Virus record (IMG/VR): IMGVR_UViG_3300035703_004056
Coordinates: 1 to 32,412 of that record
Length of the DNA stretch: 32,412 nt
Strand: one strand, 5' to 3'
Source of the DNA: a virus
Part shown: one piece after another, positions 7,538-15,845 of the stretch
Numbering within the stretch: the stretch's first letter is position 1
Layout of the letters: each line of letters starts with the position of its first letter
Made by a program: the position numbers and the translations under genes
Notes under the pieces: generated by a model
Seen by the model: only the letters and a program-made list of their open reading frames with translations
Databases searched by the model: none
Told to the model about the DNA's origin: nothing

Positions 7538-7750
7538 TTACAGCGTCCTCTTCTGCCCATGCTCCTGTATGAGTTCGGCAAATTGCCTCCAATTCATTCT
7601 AAATCCATTGACAGAGTTCCCGGAAGGAACCCAATCGATAGATCCCCTACTGATTCGGAGCTCCCCAAACTTCTTAGAATTGTCGATCACGCTTACGACT
7701 AAATCCTTGTTTAACAGTTCTAAACTAGGGAGCGCAACGCTAAGCTTCAT
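7538..7750 (-). CDS. Small hypothetical protein
   Basis: A 70-residue protein is possible from ATG 7748-7750 (a TTG at 7786 would add 12). The C-terminal half, FGELRISRGSIDWVPSG, then FRMNWRQFAELIQEHG, looks like a real small folded domain: a beta-hairpin with a tryptophan, then an amphipathic helix. I recall similar small proteins of unknown function that end in an RxSW(E/R)xFAxLM-type helix, but I cannot name the family. No good ribosome-binding site is visible. The overlapping plus-strand frame (7440-7802) has no such features and was not chosen. Confidence 0.45.
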   Translation of the reverse strand: MKLSVALPSLELLNKDLVVSVIDNSKKFGELRISRGSIDWVPSGNSVNGFRMNWRQFAELIQEHGQKRTL

Positions 7751-8068
7751 GGACCAAAGGATATACGATGGTGATCCGCACCGCAACTATGGCTTCGAGT
7801 GAGTAACGGTTAACCAGCTGTTCCGTCGCGTATTTCGTTGCGTAGGGTCTTTCGGGTGACAGCGACGCGCCGTTCAATCTCGCCCATGCCGTCAGCCCAC
7901 CATTCTCGGACACCATTCAAACCAAAAAAGATGAGCCCAGATCTGGCGGTTGATCCAAGTTCCGTTGCTATATTGAGCCGGGGTCAACTGCCCGATTTGG
8001 GTTGATACGTCTATCGATACTTGATGGAGGGACAGGTGCGACCCGATGATGGAAGACTGCTGATGTCC
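7751..8068. other. Spacer between prophage end and flanking DNA
   Basis: This stretch holds only short frames. One minus-strand frame (about 7823-7990) reads GVREWWADGMGEIERRVAVT and could be the worn end of a protein, but it has no start or family match. The DNA downstream of the last phage gene shows no strong terminator. A 10-bp palindrome CCAGATCTGG followed by a T-run on the minus strand is too short a stem to call. An attachment site could lie here but cannot be defined without the other prophage end. Confidence 0.35.
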
Positions 8069-8419
8069 TCACCCCCGCACCGTCAAATCCGGCTCGACCA
8101 CCAGCCTCCCTGCGGCCACAGTGTATACCGCGCCCGCGATTTCCACCTCTAGATCGAAGTACAGCCGCACGGTCCTGGCCCCCAACCCCTGAGTATCGGC
8201 CGGCACGAGTTCGATCACCCCGGCGCCGCTCGCGGCGTCGGTGACTGTAATGCCGGAACCCACGGCCTTCTGGAAGACGACGGCGCTCGCGCCCGGCGAC
8301 GTCTTCGCCGTGATCCAAATACCGGCGCCTGTGAGGTCCACCGGGTTGCCGCCAAGCGCGACTACAAAGTCGAGGACCATGGTGTTACCGCGGTACATGG
8401 TCAGTTGCTGTTGCTGCAT
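8069..8419 (-). CDS. BppU-like baseplate/tail N-terminal domain protein
   Basis: This 116-residue protein opens with a beta-rich domain that resembles the N-terminal domain of lactococcal phage BppU: TMYRGNTMVLDFVVALGG, then PVDLTGAGIWITAK and a closing VYTVAAGRLVVEPDL. In those phages the domain plugs receptor-binding proteins into the tail tip. The N-terminal glutamine run (MQQQQ) is a curiosity. The start ATG 8417-8419 is 2 bases after the stop of the 14-residue repeat protein, with GAGG 5 bases upstream. It is the last gene of the late operon. The partner may be the repeat protein before it. Confidence 0.65.
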   Translation of the reverse strand: MQQQQLTMYRGNTMVLDFVVALGGNPVDLTGAGIWITAKTSPGASAVVFQKAVGSGITVTDAASGAGVIELVPADTQGLGARTVRLYFDLEVEIAGAVYTVAAGRLVVEPDLTVRG

Positions 8420-8421
8420 GA

Positions 8422-10938
8422 TTACCTCGTGCGCAGGCGCGCCACCGGCGCATCTGCTGGCGTGATGATGGTTTCTGGTATGGCCCGTGCCGACAATGTG
8501 GCCCGTGGAATCGCGCGTGGCGTGATCGAGCTAACCAGCCCGGCGGAAGAGCGAAGGAGGACGCCCGTGCCATGCGCCGGCGCCTGAGTTGCCCGGAATC
8601 GCGCACTGGACCCATGGCCCCTCACGAATCTGGCGAGTAGGGCGGTACCGGTCGCGTGATCCCGAACCTGGGTAATGACGGCGACTGAATTGGAGCCGTG
8701 GGATGTTTGCGCCGTCGCGCGGAGGAGTGACACGGCGCCGTGTGCCGGTTCTATGGTCGCCCGGAGCAGGGAATTGGCGCTATTATCCGCAGTGGACGTT
8801 GCGCGGAGCAGGGAGCCAGCTACGTGGGGCTTCTCTACGCCCGCCCGGAGTGCCGCATCGGCCAGGTGCCCGCGAGTGACCGTCGCCAGAAGGATCGAAT
8901 CGGACGTGGAGACGTCCGCGCCCGTGGATCGTAGAAGCGCGTCTCCGGCGGAGCTGATGGCTTCGGAGGCGCGAAGGAGGATGCCGACGGAATGGCCGGA
9001 TGATGCAATCCGCCGGAATAACGAGTCCGCCGAACTGCCTGTTACCTTCGTTGCCCGAATCGCTGGACATGTCGAGTGTCCGGCCGCAACCGCCGCGCGG
9101 AGGATCGAGTCGGAAGAGCTCCACTGCGAACCTTCATCCCGGAGCACCGAGTCGCTCCCGTGATCCGCCAGGGTCAATGCCCGCACAAGGGTCCCGGCAC
9201 TGTGCCCGGCCATCGCCATCACGCGCAGGAACGCGTCAACGGTTTGTTCTTGGTCGGATTTGGCAGTCGCCAAGGATGCGACGCCGTGAGCGATTCCCCC
9301 GGTGCGTTGCAGCAGGCTATCGGCAATCTGCGCGGTGACCCGACCGGCGTAGAGCAGCGCGCCGGTGCCGTGCAGGGCACGCTCCTCGATGATCAGGCCC
9401 GAGTCCGCGCCATGTGCGGGCGTGAACGTCGTCCGAAGAGCGGCTCCCATCGAGTGGGCTTTTTGAAAAGCACCGGCAAGTAACGCTTCCGCCGTATGGC
9501 CGACCGTGGACCCGGCCAGAAACGAAGACGTCCCGTGCGGTAGCGTTGGCGTGCTCTGGAGGAACACGTCCGTGGCGTGGCCTCGGGTCAGCGTTGCCCT
9601 GAAAACGGCACCGCTCCCGTGAGACTCGACGACCGTCGCCCGCAACACAGCCGCCGTCTCGTGGCTTGGCCCCGTCGTACTCCGGATCAGCGAAGCGGCG
9701 GCATGGGCCAGCCGTGCTTCTACCAGAAAGGAAGCAGCGCTGTGTGGAGCCGTAGTTGTTAAGCGGAGAAACGTCTCCGATGCGTGCGCCCTCGTCGCGA
9801 CAAAGCGTAACTGCGAATCCGTCGGATGGTATGACTCCGCCGTCGCGCGCAGCAACGAGCTCGAGGCACTCCCGACCGAGTCCGTCGCCCGGAGAACTGG
9901 ACCCGCCATATGGGGCTGGGTGACCGAAGCCAGTACGAGAGAGTTCGCCGAATGATTCGGCGCCACCGTCGTGCGCAGAACCGACGATGCCCCGTTCGTC
10001 TGGACTGTCGTGGCGCGTAACGACGCATTCGCCGAGTGGAGTACCGATGCGGTCGCCCGCAGCAGGGAACCCGAATGGTTCGCAGCCGTGACCGAGGCGA
10101 GGAATAGCGAGTCGGTCCAACCCGCTTTCACTCCTGTCGCACGGAGACAGGAATCTCCCGAATGGTTCCGGTTGAACGTCCTCGTCGCGCTACTCAGCGC
10201 GGCGTAATCGAGCGGGGCAGCACCCAACTCGAAGTAGGAAACGTAGGCGCCGGAACTCGTCCAATGAGAAGTCTCAACCACTCCCGCGACGGTTGCATCC
10301 GCGGAATGAGATTGCGTCGCCGAAGGGATGACGAACTGAAGGTTCGAGGTCGAGAACTCAACCCACGGATTGTCGTAAGTGACGGCGACATCATCCTCGG
10401 GGAGATCGGTAGCCGCGGCATCCCCAAACTCGAGCGTGGAATCGTGATCGGCGCCACCCGAATTGGCCGGATCGCCGGCAGTGCCGATCTCAATGACGAG
10501 GAAGTCACCCTCTACTGCCGTGACGGAAGAGGTCGTCGCCGAGAACGACCGGTTCGTGAGAGTGGTGCCCGCCGGGAGTTCGGTCGTATCCCGCGTGACC
10601 GCCAGGACCGTGCCGCGCGCGGTCCCCGTGGGTGACAGGACACGGATGCCCATCGCCACAAACATGTTGTTATTGGCGAGCCGCTCGTAGCCGCGAATCT
10701 GCAGCTTGACGGTTTGCGCGCCAATGGTCTGCGCCGCCAGCGGAAGCGAGACGTACTGCCGGAAAGCCACATCCCGGTTTTGGTTATTGGAATCATCAAC
10801 CGAAACCGAGGCGAACGGACTGCCTTGCCGAGTTGTATAGCAGGCCCGCGACGCTGAGAAACTGGTGTCCTCCCAGGCCGAGTCATAGCCGAATCCAACA
10901 GCGGTGTCGGAACTGGAGAGGTAGAAGCGAGTCGCCAT
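8422..10938 (-). CDS. Tail fibre-like protein with ~39 14-residue repeats
   Basis: This protein has 838 residues. Residues 1 to about 210 form a non-repeated beta-rich domain (TRFYLSSSDTAVGF, then QYVSLPLAAQTIGAQTVKLQ), likely a beta-sandwich for attachment or sugar binding. After one isolated copy (HSADATVAGVVETS), residues about 259-802 are 39 back-to-back units of 14 residues. Two of the units have 13. The consensus is H-S/G-x-x-S-x-L-L-R-A-T-x-x-x, for example HSANSLLRATIEPA-type units. A basic tail of 36 residues follows. The even period with a conserved His, Ser and LLRAT core suggests a regular shaft or solenoid. Comparable H(T/S)TDALLR repeats occur, as I recall, in actinobacterial phage proteins. 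The ATG at 10936-10938 has only a weak AGG upstream. It lies among adhesin genes, so it is probably a host-contact protein. Confidence 0.75.
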   Translation of the reverse strand: MATRFYLSSSDTAVGFGYDSAWEDTSFSASRACYTTRQGSPFASVSVDDSNNQNRDVAFRQYVSLPLAAQTIGAQTVKLQIRGYERLANNNMFVAMGIRVLSPTGTARGTVLAVTRDTTELPAGTTLTNRSFSATTSSVTAVEGDFLVIEIGTAGDPANSGGADHDSTLEFGDAAATDLPEDDVAVTYDNPWVEFSTSNLQFVIPSATQSHSADATVAGVVETSHWTSSGAYVSYFELGAAPLDYAALSSATRTFNRNHSGDSCLRATGVKAGWTDSLFLASVTAANHSGSLLRATASVLHSANASLRATTVQTNGASSVLRTTVAPNHSANSLVLASVTQPHMAGPVLRATDSVGSASSSLLRATAESYHPTDSQLRFVATRAHASETFLRLTTTAPHSAASFLVEARLAHAAASLIRSTTGPSHETAAVLRATVVESHGSGAVFRATLTRGHATDVFLQSTPTLPHGTSSFLAGSTVGHTAEALLAGAFQKAHSMGAALRTTFTPAHGADSGLIIEERALHGTGALLYAGRVTAQIADSLLQRTGGIAHGVASLATAKSDQEQTVDAFLRVMAMAGHSAGTLVRALTLADHGSDSVLRDEGSQWSSSDSILRAAVAAGHSTCPAIRATKVTGSSADSLFRRIASSGHSVGILLRASEAISSAGDALLRSTGADVSTSDSILLATVTRGHLADAALRAGVEKPHVAGSLLRATSTADNSANSLLRATIEPAHGAVSLLRATAQTSHGSNSVAVITQVRDHATGTALLARFVRGHGSSARFRATQAPAHGTGVLLRSSAGLVSSITPRAIPRATLSARAIPETIITPADAPVARLRTR
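8533..10164 (-). repeat. 42-bp tandem coding repeat array
   Basis: This is the DNA of the 14-residue repeats: about 39 head-to-tail units of 42 bp (two of 39 bp). Units have diverged a lot at the DNA level while keeping the protein pattern, so the array is old or under selection for the protein shape. It is not a recent expansion. On the plus strand it appears as recurring GC-rich words such as GCCCGGAGCA and GCGCGGAG. Confidence 0.8.
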
Positions 10939-11007
10939 TGTATTGGCCTAGGAGGAGAATCAGAATGCGGCCGGGGTAGGCCGAACCGGAACCAAACAGA
11001 GACGGCC

Positions 11008-11343
11008 TTAGCGGGCAGGCTCCCACGGGAACGCCATGCTGACCAGCGGTGGATTCACTTTTTCCTCGATCTGCTGGGCGATTCCACGTTTCAATGCGGC
11101 CATCGTGTTCAAGCCCATGGCGACCTCGATGAACTCGCCGACCCGGGCGGCAGTCAAATCTTCGAACGGCACGAATGCCGCAGGATCTGGCGCCGGCAGG
11201 GAACACGACCCGCTCTGCACAGCTTCTACATTGTTGTCGCTCACGCCGCGCAGTGTCCAATGGACGATCTGCACCACATTCATTAACCCAGCCTCAACTG
11301 GCTTCGCCAGCAACTGGTTGATACTCCACTCGTAGATAATCAT
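11008..11343 (-). CDS. Small conserved phage protein, tail fibre region
   Basis: This 111-residue protein begins MIIYEWSINQLLAKPVE and continues MNVVQIVHWTLRG, with a C-terminal PWEPAR. The arrangement YEWxI, then NVVxxVHW, a middle FxPFEDLTxxxVxEFIE helix and a final PW is one I associate with small proteins next to fibre genes in cyanophages and other environmental phages. Its function is unknown. It was possibly an assembly helper or a small structural piece. The start is ATG 11341-11343 with AAGGAG upstream. An upstream in-frame start at 11397 lacks a site and would overlap the adhesin gene. Its position between a glycine-rich adhesin and the repeat protein ties it to the adhesion module. 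Confidence 0.6.
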   Translation of the reverse strand: MIIYEWSINQLLAKPVEAGLMNVVQIVHWTLRGVSDNNVEAVQSGSCSLPAPDPAAFVPFEDLTAARVGEFIEVAMGLNTMAALKRGIAQQIEEKVNPPLVSMAFPWEPAR

Positions 11344-11353
11344 CGTTTTCTCC

Positions 11354-12052
11354 TTACCAGGTGATCTTGACTTGGCCCGTAGCTCCGGCCCCACCACTCA
11401 GACTCAGGTTGTTGGTACCGTCGCCAGCGGAACGCCCGCCGCCGCCCCCACCCGGATTTGTTCCATTTGCACCTGAGGCACCGGAGCTAGAGGACAAATC
11501 GCAAAACCCTCCATTACCCCCGTTCCCGCTCGGCCCACCCCCGCCGCCAGTGCCGCCATTTGGACTGCCGCCCGCCGACCCTGCTCCGCTGCTTGAAGCG
11601 CCACCACCGCCACCACCGCCGTAGTAGGAATAGGAATCGTTACTCTTCACGCCCCCCGCACCACCGGAATAGGACAGTTGGAAGCCAGTGCCGCCCGAAC
11701 CAGATCCGCCACTTCCGCCACTCGTAGTCTGGCCTGGTCCGCCAGCCGTCCCCAGCACCGTCGCGGTACTGATGAACCAGGAGTCCTCATTGTTAGCTCC
11801 GACGTACAGGCTGTAGGAACTGCCGGGACTCACGCTCCTGATGCTTTTGGCGTAGCCACCGCCACCGCCACCGCCACCACCGGGTCCAGGGGGGTAATCG
11901 CCGTTATAGCCGAGACCGCCGCCCCCGATACATTCGACCGTCACAGAGGTCACTCCAGACGGACAGGTCCAGGAATAGCTACCCGCCGTCGAATAGGTCT
12001 GAGACCCCGGCGAGTAACCGTTCCCGGAAAGGAGCATCTGCTGGATTGACAT
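11354..12052 (-). CDS. Glycine-rich tail adhesin
   Basis: This 232-residue protein has a short N-terminal helix (MSIQQMLLSGNG), then a beta-sandwich-like part (YSTAGSYSWTCPSGVTSVTVECIGGG). The rest is dominated by glycine stretches: eight or more glycines around residue 65 and many GG/GGG blocks after that. It ends SLSGGAGATGQVKITW. This glycine-rich layout, closed by a VKITW-like strand, is common in phage fibre-tip proteins. In the T-even adhesin gp38, such blocks fold as a polyglycine type II sandwich with receptor-binding loops. That fold is an inference here. The ATG overlaps the stop of the upstream 691-residue fibre (TAATG), which fits a shaft-tip pair. Confidence 0.7.
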   Translation of the reverse strand: MSIQQMLLSGNGYSPGSQTYSTAGSYSWTCPSGVTSVTVECIGGGGLGYNGDYPPGPGGGGGGGGGYAKSIRSVSPGSSYSLYVGANNEDSWFISTATVLGTAGGPGQTTSGGSGGSGSGGTGFQLSYSGGAGGVKSNDSYSYYGGGGGGGASSSGAGSAGGSPNGGTGGGGGPSGNGGNGGFCDLSSSSGASGANGTNPGGGGGGRSAGDGTNNLSLSGGAGATGQVKITW

Positions 12053-14127
12053 TAAGCCACCCCGGCGCCGGATATAACGAACACGTTCGAAGCCACACAC
12101 AACACCGTGGCCACGCCTCTTTGCGCCAGCGTCCGGTTCCCGGTCGTCGCGGTACCGGCCAAGTACATGGTTACGCTGCCCCCTTGCGTGATCGTTTGGT
12201 TAGCGGCCGAGTTGTTATAGATCGTCACCGCTTGTCCAGCCGAAAACACACTGGCCGGGACCGTCACGCCGCCTGTGGTGATGGAGATGTGCTTTCCAGT
12301 GTCACTGGCGATGAGCGTGTACGCGGAGGTCTTTGCATTCGGCGGGATATCGCGCAGGTTCCCGGCCGCATCGGACACCGCGTTGAACGTGACGTTGTTT
12401 CCAGTCCCGACGTTCTGATTGACCGTGTACGAAGATATGTTGTCGGCAACCCGCGCAGAATCTACCCGGACCCCATAGGTGCTGGACCCATTCCATCCCA
12501 TGAGAGTTGGATACGTGGCAGTCCAACCAGTAGCAGCGTTCGTATTATTGATTGCACCCCCCGCGGGGGAAGTTCCCGCAGACGCATCAAAAATCGTATG
12601 ACCATTCCCATAATTCTTCCACGCCAGTTGCCCAACAACAGCACTGAGTGTGCCGTTCGTAAGCCAAGTGGAACCCGTCGTGGACAAGGTAACGGCGCTA
12701 CCAGCAGAGGTTGCATAATTGACGCTGAAATTACTGGGACTCCAGACATAGATGTTGGAGCCGTCATTGGAACCCCACAGCCAACTCGGCTGACCTCCCT
12801 GACCAGCCCAATTGAAGGTCATGGCCGTTCCGTTTCCGCCACTTTGCGAGAGGGTGGAGGCCTTAGACGCGAGGGTAGACGTCGCAGCATTGCCCGTCAC
12901 GCTGATTCCCCACGAACCGCTGGCCCCCGTTCCGGTCAATGTCGGTGCGTAGGAGTTGAAGTTGTTGGAATGCAGGATCGGATACGCCGCTGCTCCCATG
13001 GACCAGCCACCGACCTTGAAGACGTTGTCAGCATCGAGTCCGAAATACGCTGCATAGGCGCCCGGGCGGTGAAAGGCCATGAAGGCGGCATTCGTTCCCC
13101 CGCCACCATAGACCTCAATCGCCCCAAGACTTCCCGTCGAGTTGGCAATCCCTCCCGAACCGAGCGCGGCTGACGCCGTGATACGTCCGCTGAAGCTTCC
13201 GGTAGTTGCGGTGACTGAGCCACCGCTCAGGTTCGTAGCCGTCGTGGCAGTCGAGGCGTTGCCGGAAAGCGAAGCCGTGATCGTACCTGCCGAGAAATTG
13301 CCCGAGGCATCACGGGCCACGATCGCTGAAGCCGTGTTCGCGCTGGTCGCGTTACTGGTGAAAGTGATGGCTCCGGTTGCAGCATTGACGCTGATGCCGG
13401 TACCGCTGGTGGCGAGAGACAGGACGCCCGTGTTTGCAATAGTGACTGCCGCGGAACCGCTATACGAGGTGCCACTCAGGCCAGTGCCGATGGTGAGGGC
13501 GTTAGGGTTGATGGCGGTGATCACTATCGATCCGCCCAGAGAGACGCCGCTCCCGTTGATGGTGACCGACGAATTTGTGAGCGAACCATTGCCGATGCTG
13601 GTCAGCGTATTGCTCGCCCCGCTGATCGTCTTGTTGGTCAGCGTATCGGTGGTCGCACGCCCGATGAGCGTATCGGTGGCTGCCGGAAGAGTCAGGACTC
13701 CTGAGGCCGCGGCAGTTGCGACGATGCTCGTCGATCCCGACGTGGACCCTGCGAGGGTAAACCCTCCGGACCCGATAGCCGGCGTCACCAAAGACGGAGA
13801 AGTCGCAAACACCAGCGCACCAGTTCCGGTTTCATCGGTGACGGCGGTTCGCAGGTTGGCCGAGGAGGGCGTGGCGAGGAAGGTCGCCACGCCGCTCCCC
13901 ATCCCGCTGATGCCGGTTGTGATCGGCACCCCGGTCAGACTGGCACCGGACCCGCTGAAGGCTCCTGCCGCAATCGTGCCGGAAGCGGACACGTTTGCGA
14001 CGTTGCTCAGCGAGTATCCGCCGCCATCCGTGTTGCCGCCCCACAGTGCGAGAGCGGCGGCGATCTCGTTCCAGGCGGACGCGGTGACCAGGAAGCCCGT
14101 GGCACGGTTACTGGCAGGCCAAGGCAT
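12052..14127 (-). CDS. Large tail fibre protein
   Basis: This 691-residue protein is rich in Ser, Thr, Gly and Ala. The N-terminus (MPWPASNRATGFLVTASAWNE) resembles adaptor segments that sit on the tail. The middle is a shaft of repeated short beta-motifs (GTLTLPAATDTLIGRATTDT-type and LSGNASTATTATNL). The last 120 residues match a module seen at the end of many phage fibres: DTGKHISITTGGVTVPASVF, then ANQTITQGGSVTMYLAGTAT and LAQRGVATVLCVASNVFV. There is no peptidase-type chaperone at the end. GGAGGT (complement of 14133-14138) lies 5 bases before the ATG, deciding the start. The gene overlaps the previous one by 20 bp and the glycine-rich adhesin by one base. Confidence 0.8.
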   Translation of the reverse strand: MPWPASNRATGFLVTASAWNEIAAALALWGGNTDGGGYSLSNVANVSASGTIAAGAFSGSGASLTGVPITTGISGMGSGVATFLATPSSANLRTAVTDETGTGALVFATSPSLVTPAIGSGGFTLAGSTSGSTSIVATAAASGVLTLPAATDTLIGRATTDTLTNKTISGASNTLTSIGNGSLTNSSVTINGSGVSLGGSIVITAINPNALTIGTGLSGTSYSGSAAVTIANTGVLSLATSGTGISVNAATGAITFTSNATSANTASAIVARDASGNFSAGTITASLSGNASTATTATNLSGGSVTATTGSFSGRITASAALGSGGIANSTGSLGAIEVYGGGGTNAAFMAFHRPGAYAAYFGLDADNVFKVGGWSMGAAAYPILHSNNFNSYAPTLTGTGASGSWGISVTGNAATSTLASKASTLSQSGGNGTAMTFNWAGQGGQPSWLWGSNDGSNIYVWSPSNFSVNYATSAGSAVTLSTTGSTWLTNGTLSAVVGQLAWKNYGNGHTIFDASAGTSPAGGAINNTNAATGWTATYPTLMGWNGSSTYGVRVDSARVADNISSYTVNQNVGTGNNVTFNAVSDAAGNLRDIPPNAKTSAYTLIASDTGKHISITTGGVTVPASVFSAGQAVTIYNNSAANQTITQGGSVTMYLAGTATTGNRTLAQRGVATVLCVASNVFVISGAGVA

Positions 14128-14506
14128 CTCTCACCTCCTCGCAGGGTACCGGCTGCACGGAGTAGAACCAGGGATGATCATCGCGCCACCGCCCGGCCAA
14201 ATGGATTTCGCCATCGCCGGTCACGTAGGCCATCGACTGGACATTCGAGCCGTTGACGGTTTCCTGCCAGCCGACCAAATAAATGACCCGGTCCGTTCCA
14301 CCCACCTGGCGCTCCACACGCCGGCGGAAAATCAGGCGCTGCCCCGGGTCAAGATGCAGCCGGAAGAGGACCGTGTCGTCCTCGCGCAGCAGGGCGAACG
14401 ATTCCAGCCGCTCCCGGTCAATGTCCACGTATCTGCTCTCGCTGCCGTCGGCATGGTACTGCGGCAACGTGGATCCGTCGTTGTATCGAGCTTCCCAGCG
14501 CATCAT
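14108..14506 (-). CDS. Hypothetical phage protein
   Basis: This 132-residue protein starts MMRWEARYNDGSTLPQYH and has a mixed beta composition (LESFALLREDDTVLFRLHL, later RVIYLVGWQETVNGSNVQSM). It has no signal peptide or membrane segment. Proteins with a W-x-A-x-Y-x-DG-x-x-L-x-Q-Y opening occur in phages, but I cannot name a family. Two ATG codons are adjacent at 14504-14506 and 14501-14503, right after the TAA of the upstream gene. Its position between a small structural protein and the long fibre suggests a virion or fibre-assembly role. Confidence 0.6.
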   Translation of the reverse strand: MMRWEARYNDGSTLPQYHADGSESRYVDIDRERLESFALLREDDTVLFRLHLDPGQRLIFRRRVERQVGGTDRVIYLVGWQETVNGSNVQSMAYVTGDGEIHLAGRWRDDHPWFYSVQPVPCEEVRDALACQ

Positions 14507-14508
14507 GA

Positions 14509-15054
14509 TTAGGTCTCGTCGTACTTCCAGGTGAAGGTTTCCTGTGCCGTGGCGCCCGGGCCGGCCGTCGAGCCGACTTCCATCTGGAAAACCACGAAAT
14601 CGCCAAAGTCACCCGTCGAAGGTCCGTTGATGGACCCGGCCACGGACTTGGGTGACGCACTGGTGAAGGCGAACGCATCGGTCGGCGCCCCGGCGAGCGT
14701 CGCATAGGCCCCGGTTGTGAGTTGCGTTCCGGTTGTGCCGGGAGTCCCGGTTGCCTGCACGTACCCGGTGGCCGTGTTCATCTTGCAGGTCACGCCGGTT
14801 CCGAATCCGTTTCCTCCGTCGGTATACCACCGCAGGTTGTTGATCGTTCCCGAGGGCGCGGTATCGGCGCTGAGCCGTGTGGCGACCCAGTAGGAATAGT
14901 TGGTGCCCGTCTCGGGAATCTGAATTGGGTTGCTGGTGCCGGCGACACTGTGCGCGTCCTCGGCGTTGGCGCGCGTGTTGATGCCGGTGATATTGGTTTT
15001 TGTCGGGGAACCGGATACTCCGGTCCAGCGGCGAATGGTGACGGTAGCTGCCAT
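14509..15054 (-). CDS. Hypothetical structural protein, beta-rich
   Basis: This 181-residue protein is made of Thr/Gly/Ser-rich beta strands (TVTIRRWTGVSGSPTKT, then YSYWVATRLSADTAPSG and NNLRWYTDGG). It ends ETFTWKYDET, a typical last strand of a beta-sandwich. It resembles virion decoration or fibre-accessory proteins with a conserved NxxWYTDG motif, but I cannot name the family. AAGGAG precedes ATG 15052-15054. It is the first gene of the fibre set, directly upstream of the 132-residue hypothetical protein. Confidence 0.6.
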   Translation of the reverse strand: MAATVTIRRWTGVSGSPTKTNITGINTRANAEDAHSVAGTSNPIQIPETGTNYSYWVATRLSADTAPSGTINNLRWYTDGGNGFGTGVTCKMNTATGYVQATGTPGTTGTQLTTGAYATLAGAPTDAFAFTSASPKSVAGSINGPSTGDFGDFVVFQMEVGSTAGPGATAQETFTWKYDET

Positions 15055-15075
15055 GGGGGTCTCCTTGTAAAGTGA

Positions 15076-15492
15076 TTAGGCGCTCTTGCGCTTCTTGCCT
15101 GGCGTGACCAGAACGGGTTGCGCGGGCGCGGCTTCCTCGATCAGCAGGAAAGGTTCAATCGAAGCCAGCTCGCCCGGTGTCATGGACACGTGGTCGATGG
15201 CCACGAACGGAATCCGGTCCAGGTGGATCGTGACTTCGGTGGCAAGAAACGGTTCCAGTTCCCGTCGAAACGCCTCCATGTTTCGCTCCGGGACCTGGAT
15301 ATTGCCGGACGCATCCCGGCTGCCGAAGCGCTCGAAGAGTTTGACGTACTCCTCGTGGGCGGTCTTGTGTTCGGGGTTGACCTTCTGGGCCAGGCGCGCA
15401 ATGCGCAGAGCGGTGGCGGCAGGCACGCTGGCCTGCATCAGTTTTTCCATCCCAGGTTTGCAGTCGAGCAGTTGCCCGATCGTAAGAATCAT
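15076..15492 (-). CDS. Phage protein, DUF1617-like
   Basis: This 138-residue soluble helical protein has a layout that resembles the DUF1617 phage family, known mostly from tail regions of phages of Gram-positive bacteria. It opens with a short strand (MILTIGQLLDC), then helices with KLMQASVPAATALRIARL, an HKTAHEEYVKLFERFG segment, a short DASGNIQV turn and a final EVTIHLDRIPFVAIDH part. The likeness is by pattern only. It ends in a basic KKRKSA tail. GAGG lies 6 bases before ATG 15490-15492. It sits between the lysis-type genes and the fibre genes. Its function is unknown. Confidence 0.5.
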   Translation of the reverse strand: MILTIGQLLDCKPGMEKLMQASVPAATALRIARLAQKVNPEHKTAHEEYVKLFERFGSRDASGNIQVPERNMEAFRRELEPFLATEVTIHLDRIPFVAIDHVSMTPGELASIEPFLLIEEAAPAQPVLVTPGKKRKSA

Positions 15493-15524
15493 GGTTTCCT
15501 CGTAAGTCCCGGCGGAGGCCGGGG

Positions 15525-15845
15525 TTAGTTTTTCGAATTGGCCAGGCCGAAGAACGCCGCCACCCCGAGCGCAAAGGCCCAGAGAGTGCCGACGAGCCAG
15601 GCGATCGCCTGAAGGAACGAGTTTTGCTTTAAGTGCTGGTCTTCCAGGTGCTTGGTTCGCTGCGCCAGAGCCAGCAGATCCGCATGGTCGGTCTTCTGTA
15701 TGTTGACTAACGACCGGATTTCGGCCGCGAGATTATCCGTGGTGCGGACGGTTTCCACCTGGCGGGTTTCGATGCGGTGAAGACAACGGGCAAGGTGCTC
15801 CCAGCGCTTCTCCGGGTCGTTGGTGAGTAGGATCGTGTCCGGCAT
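15525..15845 (-). CDS. XhlA-like coiled-coil membrane protein
   Basis: This 106-residue protein has a long coiled coil at about residues 12-75 (TTDNLAAEIRSLVNIQKTDH, then LALAQRTKHLEDQHLKQN). One C-terminal membrane helix follows (LQAIAWLVGTLWAFALGVAAFFGL) with a short NSKN tail. This is the layout of XhlA-type proteins, which act with holins and endolysins in some phages. The open frame runs further upstream, but that part overlaps other lysis genes in a different frame and is unlikely to be used. ATG 15843-15845 has no clear ribosome-binding site, so the start is uncertain. It is the last member of the lysis cluster. Confidence 0.55.
   Translation of the reverse strand: MPDTILLTNDPEKRWEHLARCLHRIETRQVETVRTTDNLAAEIRSLVNIQKTDHADLLALAQRTKHLEDQHLKQNSFLQAIAWLVGTLWAFALGVAAFFGLANSKN

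Noticed and set aside
7927-7953. Terminator after the phage operon (CCAGATCTGG then a T-run on the minus strand)
   Set aside because: The palindrome leaves only a 3-bp stem when a loop is allowed, which is too weak to call.
8422-10164. CRISPR-like regularity of 42-bp units
   Set aside because: The units are diverged, have no unique spacers, and code in one long frame for a 14-residue repeat.
12046-14512. Long plus-strand frames over the fibre genes
   Set aside because: They are antisense shadows. The minus-strand frames have ribosome-binding sites, overlaps and fibre modules.
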